The notes under the pieces are model-generated. The model saw nothing but the letters and a program-made list of their open reading frames with translations. It had not been told where the DNA came from and made no database searches. A DNA stretch of 64,000 nucleotides, taken from Haliclona indistincta (Eukaryota; Porifera; Demospongiae; Haplosclerida; Chalinidae). Shown one piece after another: positions 57,108 through 64,000 of this stretch (position 1 is the stretch's first letter; every line of letters starts with the position of its first letter). A program made the translations under genes and the position numbers. The DNA lies in the NCBI GenBank assembly GCA_964017065.1, contig OZ024790.1:11453429-11517428 (forward strand). Reading direction: 5' to 3'.

Positions 57108-60100
57108 TCACAATGTCTCATTGATTTGTCTTTGTTGCTCTATGACCATCACTTTCAGGTTCCCAACTTCACTATGTAGCTGTTTGACCAATTCACCTTG
57201 AGTAGTCAAATCAGATTCCACTTTATCAGACAGAGTTTTAGCTTGTTCTGCCATCTTGTCATCGATGCTACTGGCTATATCTTCTTTCAACTGTGATTCC
57301 AGATCTAAGAGAGAGATCGATACATGTCAAATATGCAGTATTATTATAGAAAATGTGTAATTTGGCATGCCTGAGCGTGTATCCTTCAACTGTGATTCCA
57401 GATCTATAGCGCATAAAATCGAAAAGAATGTGCATGTGGTTTGGCATGCCTGAACTGAAGGGAGTATGGAAAAGCTGGAAACGGAAAACGGAAACGGACG
57501 ACGGAAAATGGGCGTGGTCTCGCATTGACGGTTAGCAAGGGCGGGTTAGGACGACCCTCCCGACGATCCTTAGGCTTGCCAAGGGCCGAAGGCCCGGGTT
57601 AGGATACCCTCCCGACTTTGCACAGTTAGCGGCGACGGTTTTAGGGTCTTGGGTTTAGTTTTGGGGTCTTGAGTGCGAGACCACGCCCATTTTCCGTCGT
57701 CCGTTTCCGTTTTCCGTTTCCAGCTTTTCCATACGCCCTGAACTGAACGTGCCTGAACATGTCATACCTTTCACTGCTCTGAGGTTCTTTTGATCTGTAG
57801 TAGTTGTTAACTGGAATTGTTTGTGAATTTTCTCAAATTCGTTGACTGTTTATCAAAATAACATAATTACCATGTACATAGCTATAGTGTATACATTGTC
57901 AATTACCATCATCTGTCTTGTAAGGTGAGGAGGCACAATAAAACTTGGAAAGAGACATCAAATTTCTTCTCTTTACAGGAGGTCGCTTCATACATGACTG
58001 GTAGATCTTATCTTTGCACCAATACTGCAAAATACAATAACTTCTACTGTTACTATTAATGAGTTAGAGTTGTGGCCTTACATAGGATTGTATCCAGAGT
58101 GATGACTGCAGTCTTGTGAGAACTTTTGCTCTGTCTAAAGCAACTGACACTCGAGCACGCTCATTAACCTCTTCATAGCTCTTGCTGAACTGAGCAATGA
58201 GCAGATTTAGTAAAATTACCGTCACAACAAACAAGAAGACACCATAGATTAGTGCACTGAACCACCTGCAGAATAAGTATGAAGATAGCATAATTATAAT
58301 AATAGAATTGAAACCACTTGCCAGAATCCTTTATCACCGTAAATGTATGGATCGATGACACTTCCTTCAATAAGCAACCGAAATCCAGTCAGCCATGACA
58401 AATGGATCTCTCTGTGAATGGATAAGTTCAACACACACGCATAATGCCATCTATCCTAAAGTAATAGCTTGTCCCCAGGCTCCACTCTACTAGTGTCTTA
58501 TAGGGTGAGACTATAGTTAAATTCAACATACCCTGTTTCATCGGGGTGTAGACATAGACTGGTGTTGGTCACTGGACTGAACCCAGTTCCAGTTGTGGTT
58601 TGAGGTAGTGTGCAAGGCTCTGCACGTAGTGAAAAGTACAGTCCTCCTCCAAACGATATTGTGATGACTATGAATACGATCAGAAATTGCACGATGTCTC
58701 GGATGATTATTCGAACAAGAATCTCAACATAGACAGCAACAAACCTTTTATAACAAGTAACTAAAATATTTAACACAACATTAACTTCAACTCACGACAT
58801 GATGATTGCATATTCAAAAAGTCTCAAAGAATGCAGAACATATGCCACAGCTACAAATACCCACTGTACTTCGAGATTGGCAATTCGAAATGGTATTATC
58901 AGCAATGTTGCTGCAACTGAGAGTATGTCAAGCCAGTTGGTCCAATCTGTAAAGTACACTCTCCATTTTCTGTTGCTGCATAGGAAATTTAAAAGTATAG
59001 TACTGGATTTAGCTACTGTAACATAATCATTGATCACAACTGTATAGTTCATTAATTCTTACTAGTTCTTCCAGAAGTCTCTTATCTCCAGTAAAATATC
59101 AGCAATAGTGAATATGAATACTACAATCTCACAGAAAAGCCTGAATCCATCCAGTGGCTCACTGTAATCTGATGGGTTGCCTTTCATAGCACCGAGAACA
59201 AATGCTGTCGTGATAAATGTCAGGAAGATTATGTATGACAGAAAAGGAACCCTGTAGATTTCAATGGTTATAACTGCATGACAAAGACTAATTTCATGTG
59301 CACTTACAGAAAAAATTTCCACCCATAGAGATCCCATTTGCGATCGACAATGTATAGGAAACTCTTGTGTGCAACAATGTCCTTTAAAAGAATGCGTCAT
59401 AGGTTGTTGTCTATACACATTTTGTGTGTGTGTGCCTACCTCAAGGTTTTCTGCATTTTTTACTATAAGCTCAATGCTGTGTAGAGAGGAGCATTTGAAT
59501 TCTTTGTTGTTAGGTGTGTTCCCAAATTCGTCAACCTCCAACACCTCATGATGGATCACACCGTCATCTTGATCTACTGTAGAGTCCAGAATGGCCACTA
59601 CACACTCCTGAAGCTGTGACAGCATGTTTTATATAGTGAGATAATTAGAATATTACTGACACTTTGTTTCTTCTCTCTTTCTTCCTTCTCTTTATCCTTC
59701 TTCTCTTTATTCTTCTTCTCTTTGTGACCTTTATTCTTTTTGCCATTTTGTTTCCTAAGCATGACATCAAAATGAGATATTGTATTTGTACATTATACTA
59801 ACTGTAGTAGCTGATCCAACAGTTCCAACGGTTTTCTAAAGCAGACTCTTGCTGGAGTGACACTACTATCTGCTCTCTGTTTAGCAATGCATAATTTGCT
59901 GCAAAATTATTAAAATAATAATTCATTATAAGCAACAATTTTTCATACTCACTAAGTCATTCATCTCTCTCAGCATCACTGCAGCTGTATCATAGTGATT
60001 GCGCTGTAAGGCAACTTCTACAGGGAACAGACGACTTCTGTTGCTGTATGTCAAAAGCTTTGTGAATCCCCTGGTTAGAGCAAGTTTGACGAATTTAGTA

Positions 60101-62326
60101 AAACCCTTTTTAGCAGCAATATGAAGAGAATTGCTTTCTTCAGCATCAACAAATGTACTAGAGTAAAGGTCAATGTTGAACTCTTCTAGTATATCATGTG
60201 GAACATCTCCACTCACGGCCTCTAATATCTTTGAATATGCAAATAATCAAAATAATATGAAATAATAATATAATAACTTACTACATGCTTGAAAAAGTTT
60301 AAAGAGGAACCATAGTGCTTCCATATCAGTACTGCAGTGGCTGCACGACCATAGGAGCCTGTATACCTTGAACAAGCATACATAAGGAAAATTGCACCAG
60401 AGTCAGTCAGAGTCAGTCGTTTACACTTGGAAATTATTTGTGCTGCCTATACAAAAATAAATAAAAATATTATTATTATAGCTAATCATGACAAGCAATA
60501 TAGTCTTCCTCACTGTCTGGTCATCAACTAGCTCATCACACATTAATTTAACTACTTCCCTAGAATTGTTAAACTTCCATTCTAATAGAGTGAGAGCAAG
60601 ATTGACAAACTGAGGCCCTCTGCGAGCAACTTGAACATGTCTCTGCCGCAAACTAATATCTGGTATTTGTTTTTTTAATGCAGTTGCTATGTTGTCAACC
60701 TGATGATAGATTTATAAATTCAGATGATCAAATATTTTTGAGAACTAACTGTAGTGGCTGATAGTCTGTCATTTTCAATTGCTTTTAAAAATACCACACG
60801 ACCTGGCTCTTCTGTTGAATCACAACACTCTCTTTCATACACTATCGCCCCAGTCACCAAAATGATGATAAAACTTTCTGTAAAATAACCACAATGATGA
60901 GCTGACTGAATCCAATTTCCTTCTTTTGAGAAGTTGAAATCACATGCCTCAGGCATGTTGGCAAGCATTGGTATATAAACTGTTTTAGGCTGACAAAGAA
61001 AATAAAACTATTACATTAATTTTAATATAATTATATATAGGTTTACCAAATTGACCAGAAGAGTATAACAAATCATGGACCCATCTCTTTGGTGATGTGG
61101 TAGGGCAGCTTGAACATAGCAACTCATAGTTGCCTCACTTAGCATACCTTGCCGCCACATGTTCCTCCAAAACCATAAACACTACGGTCATAAATCAAGG
61201 TCAACAAACGTACACTTTATGTACAATTGGCCTTATTTTACTGACCTCGTATTGCTCTGCTAATTCACTGAGCTTCTCAGGGTACCTGTCCAGATACTGC
61301 TTGCACATGATCATTCCAGCATTGGTGTATGGTCCGTTCATGACATACGTTGTTTTATGATCCTCCTTTACTAGCTCTGCGATGATATAAACATTCATTG
61401 ATAAACTGAAAATAATATCTGGGTTTAACCCTCCTCTAATGACACCTATACATGGATCATAATGACTACCACCTACTTCAAACATCATAACTTCTTCAAA
61501 AGTGTCACTGAGCTAGATGGTGAAATGAAGCCAATCCACAACATTCAAGTTTAATGAAGCACCAAAGGTGCAATGCCTCGGTGGAGATGTATGTAAGCAG
61601 CATGCAGATGCAGGCCAGCAATAGAACAATATGGTAGCATGCAAGTACATGTATGTAGCAGAATCATGGAAGCTTGATCAGTAAAACTATAGTGAAGCTT
61701 GTAACTGCATGCAAGAAACATATTCATGGAAGCTTGATGAGACAGCAAACTATGCAGAAGCACTGGAATCAACAGAAGCATGGAAGCATATAAGAACCAG
61801 CTGAAACATGCACGCAGCAGAAACCAGGCAACCACATGGTGTGACTATTAAATTACTGGGCGTGTCTGCATGCGAGTGAGTAGCTTGCCATGTAGCTGCT
61901 AGCATCCTGCAGCATTTTCTCCGGACTTGCGCTGCTTTACTGTTTTAAAAATCTAACCTACTAGCTAGATGGTGAAATGAAGCCAAACCGTAGAATACAA
62001 ATCCACAACATTTGATCAAGTTTAACAATGGCCAGCTACTATAAACATTGACTTTGTACTTCTACGGCTTTCATGGCGTACTTTCGGAAGGTTTTATGAA
62101 AAACCCATGCTTTAGGAAGCCCAGAAATGCTAGTTTCATGTTGGTACTGTTGAATTTTTATACTGACTTGTTACCTCTCCTACAGCAGCAGCTAAAGTCA
62201 AACTGGAGGGACCTAGTGATCACAACGTGCCTCAGAGCAGTGGAGTACCGATAAATGAGGTCACGACAGCATCTCTTCAATTAGTCGAAAGTAATAAAAT
62301 TGTTCCAGTTGGAACCCATACTGACA

Positions 62327-62375
<49 letters not shown>

Positions 62376-64000
62376 CTCTGTCTCTCTAATGGACTACACA
62401 CAATACAAACACAACTGACCATCAACAGGTGTTTGTGCTAACAGCCTACCCCAAGGCCTCAAATTTGGCTCAAAAATGTCAGGGTCACAACTAAGACTCG
62501 TTTGGCTTCAATTTTGGAGGGGGAGGGAATCAATACTATCATGCATGTGTATTACTAAGACAGAGAGAGAAGGACATCAGGACATGGAGAGAGAAGGACA
62601 TCAGTTTTTGAGAGAGATAATCCCATGTAGGCAAGGCTAAATTTTTAGTGAAATATATTCTGCCAATTAAAGGGTTAAAGTTTGAGAGTAGACCGTGCAT
62701 TTTGCTCAACCAAAACTCTTGTAGTGAATATTTCACACACTGTCCTACGTTCAAAGCATTTTAGTGCAATTGGTATAGTATTCAAGCATGCATCAGGCTA
62801 TAGTAGTAATCTGATACCTGTTATCTCTCTACCCCAGAAACGCTTTCTGTAAGAGATGGTAGTCATTGTCTTCACATAAATCTTTCTCTGCTGTTCATCA
62901 CCACTCATCAGGTATGGTAGCATTAGTCTTGCAATCACAACAGCCTGCATTTACAATGAATAATAGCATAATAAATTATTATTGTGATGTCACTATCGTA
63001 GTTAGCAGGCAAATTCTATAATTATTTCTTTAGCTATGACAAAAGTTGAAATGATTAACAGAAGTGCACCATGAACATTAATGTGTAATGACATCACAAT
63101 AGTAATAACATACTATGTAGTGCCAGGAGCTTATTAGAAGAAGGAGCGTCCAACTCTAGTATTCCGCGTAGTAATATCCAAAACTAAAGTCCGCCGCCGC
63201 GCGCTGTTACTACTTGGAACTTGGGCCTTTCTTTGTGCGTTGTGGCTCGCTATTTCCTACCTATACATTCATCCATGCTTCATCCTGCCCGTTTCAAGCT
63301 AAAACAAGCGAGCGTTCAGCCAGAGCCATGACCGCCGTCTTATGCGGCCGCGGACTTTAGTTTTGTATATTTCCTAGTTGAACGCTCCTTCTTCTAATAA
63401 GCTCCTGGTAGTGCTCACATCATTATAAGGTAGGTCATCATCATCATAGTCCAGCATGTCAATGCCGCCATGAGGAACTTCTTCCAATACAATCTCAAAT
63501 ACCTCACTTATGTTGTGTGCTTTAAATTCCTCTCTTCTCTATAATAATGCAAGCATACACTATTTTTATACTAATTATGAAGCTTTCATTACCTGAGATA
63601 CGGTTTTCTCCAGTTCCTCAGGTGATTGCTTTAACAAGATAATATAATGATAATCAGAATAGTTTAAAATTTTAAGAACTTATGCAAAGACTTTTCAGCT
63701 AAAATTCATCATAGATTGCAATTATCCGGTTTGTGTGTTAATTTTTTGTTTGTAATTTTCACAATGCATTTTTATGCCTAAGAGGACAGATTGAGCTCCA
63801 TAGGTATGCACACAAATGTATGTAGTACACAAAATAATGGTTGTTGGGTTCACAATGATGTGAGGAATCTCGGCAACTGCATAGCTAAGTGCTGAAATTT
63901 GCTCTTCATGGTCAAATCAATGTTTTATGAAAATCAAGTAAATAGATTTGTAATTGGTGGCCTCCTTTTTGATTTAAGCTGGCATTTGCTCGCTTTGATG
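57108..64000 (-). CDS. ankyrin/TRP-type cation channel (3' part; runs off right edge)
   Basis: Multi-exon minus-strand gene ending at 57108. From N to C: a long cytosolic region (61.2-64 kb, including GGSHYDPCIGVI and NVYIIAELVKEDHKTTYV), repeat-like helices, an ankyrin-type segment near 59.93-60.22 kb (SNSLHIAAKKGFTKFVKLAL), then six membrane segments: S1 (LSYIIFLTFITTAFVLGA), S2 (RLFCEIVVFIFTIADILL), S3 (LDILSVAATLLIIPFRI), S4 (FVAVAYVLHSLRLFEYAI), S5 (IVQFLIVFIVITISFGGG), pore region (LSWLTGFRLLIEGSVIDP) and S6 (FLFVVTVILLNLLIAQFS followed by KSYEEV). A coiled coil ends the protein (LVKQLHSEVGNLKVMVIEQQ). NLLIAQFSKSYEEV is typical of TRP S6. I cannot choose between TRPA-, TRPV- and TRPM-like classes. 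Exon borders were not all resolved, and the far right could be a separate gene. Confidence 0.72.
57286..57406 (-). repeat. short tandem duplication at a channel exon edge
   Basis: TCAACTGTGATTCCAGATCT occurs at about 57287 and again at about 57387. The first is coding (ESQLK) plus splice acceptor; the second lies in the intron and could be a duplicated mini-exon edge. Confidence 0.7.
57465..57733. mobile_element. MITE with perfect 60-base inverted repeats
   Basis: 57465-57524 and 57674-57733 are exact reverse complements, beginning TATGGAAAAGCTGGAAACGG. Just outside them CCTGAACTGA occurs on both sides (57450-57459 and 57737-57746), a likely 9-10 base target duplication as in Mutator-like elements. 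Interior has CGACCCTCCCGAC / ATACCCTCCCGAC direct repeats. Located in a channel-gene intron. Confidence 0.9.
61512..62030. repeat. direct repeat flanking a 410-base block in a channel intron
   Basis: GCTAGATGGTGAAATGAAGC is found at 61512 and 61971, followed in both by CCACAACATT...CAAGTTTAA. Inside are two CATGGAAGCTTGAT(C/G)AG units (about 61665 and 61725). The pattern suggests a duplication or insertion with a long target repeat. Confidence 0.7.
62329..62372. repeat. (TC)n microsatellite
   Basis: About 44 bases of uninterrupted CT dinucleotide in a channel intron. Confidence 0.97.
63124..63407. mobile_element. CAGGAGC-type MITE, copy 2 (partner 34329-34656)
   Basis: Ends CAGGAGCTTATTAGAAGAAG and CTTCTTCTAATAAGCTCCTG are perfect inverted repeats. 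Flanked by GTAGTGC on both sides (63117-63123 and 63408-63414), a 7-base target duplication. Interior corresponds to the reverse of 34329-34656 without the 36-base palindrome. Confidence 0.93.

Overview
The window is animal nuclear DNA, most likely from a sponge or another early-branching metazoan (inference). It has metazoan gene families (receptor tyrosine kinase, SRCR receptor, FBXO4, FHIT, DPY19L, PARS2, TRP-type channel), mostly short GT-AG introns, AT-rich spacers and very many small inverted-repeat transposons. There is one 200-base assembly gap (41410-41609).

Left third (1-30.4 kb). A dispersed family of large genes lies on the minus strand: a 5' fragment at the left edge (1-262), a decayed 3' fragment (2409-3356) and two intact, apparently intronless copies of 1454 and 1476 codons (11463-15827, 26016-30446). 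Each intact copy joins a stonustoxin (SNTX)-family N-terminal region, four fibronectin III domains, a GIMAP/AIG1-like GTPase domain and a Cys-rich/coiled-coil tail. They look like innate-defence or membrane-remodelling proteins rather than venom components (inference). Between them lie a plus-strand receptor with four SRCR domains, one membrane segment and a PPxY-bearing tail (14 exons, 3513-11030), and a minus-strand FHIT then DPY19L pair only 92 bases apart (19142-25181).

Middle (30.4-51.4 kb). A transposon-rich spacer (30.4-36.7 kb) leads to a duplicated landscape. FBXO4 and a divergently transcribed small secreted Cys-rich gene occur twice (36.8-39.6 kb and 48.7-51.4 kb). Between the copies sit the assembly gap, a receptor tyrosine kinase whose ectodomain exons are not visible (43.0-45.1 kb) and a decayed partial duplicate of the DPY19L-FHIT pair (about 45.1-48.4 kb). 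FBXO4 is nearly unchanged between copies, while the secreted gene next to it has diverged strongly outside its cysteine framework.

Right part (51.4-64 kb). A 1.9-kb imperfect foldback (51972-53909) carries remnants of a transposon-associated CXC-type gene. It is followed by a complete mitochondrial prolyl-tRNA synthetase gene (12 exons, plus strand) and, converging on it, the 3' part of an ankyrin/TRP-type cation channel gene that runs off the right edge.

Exon models for the SRCR receptor, DPY19L, FHIT, FBXO4 copy 1 and PARS2 were built by hand from splice sites. Each sums to a whole number of codons, which supports them.
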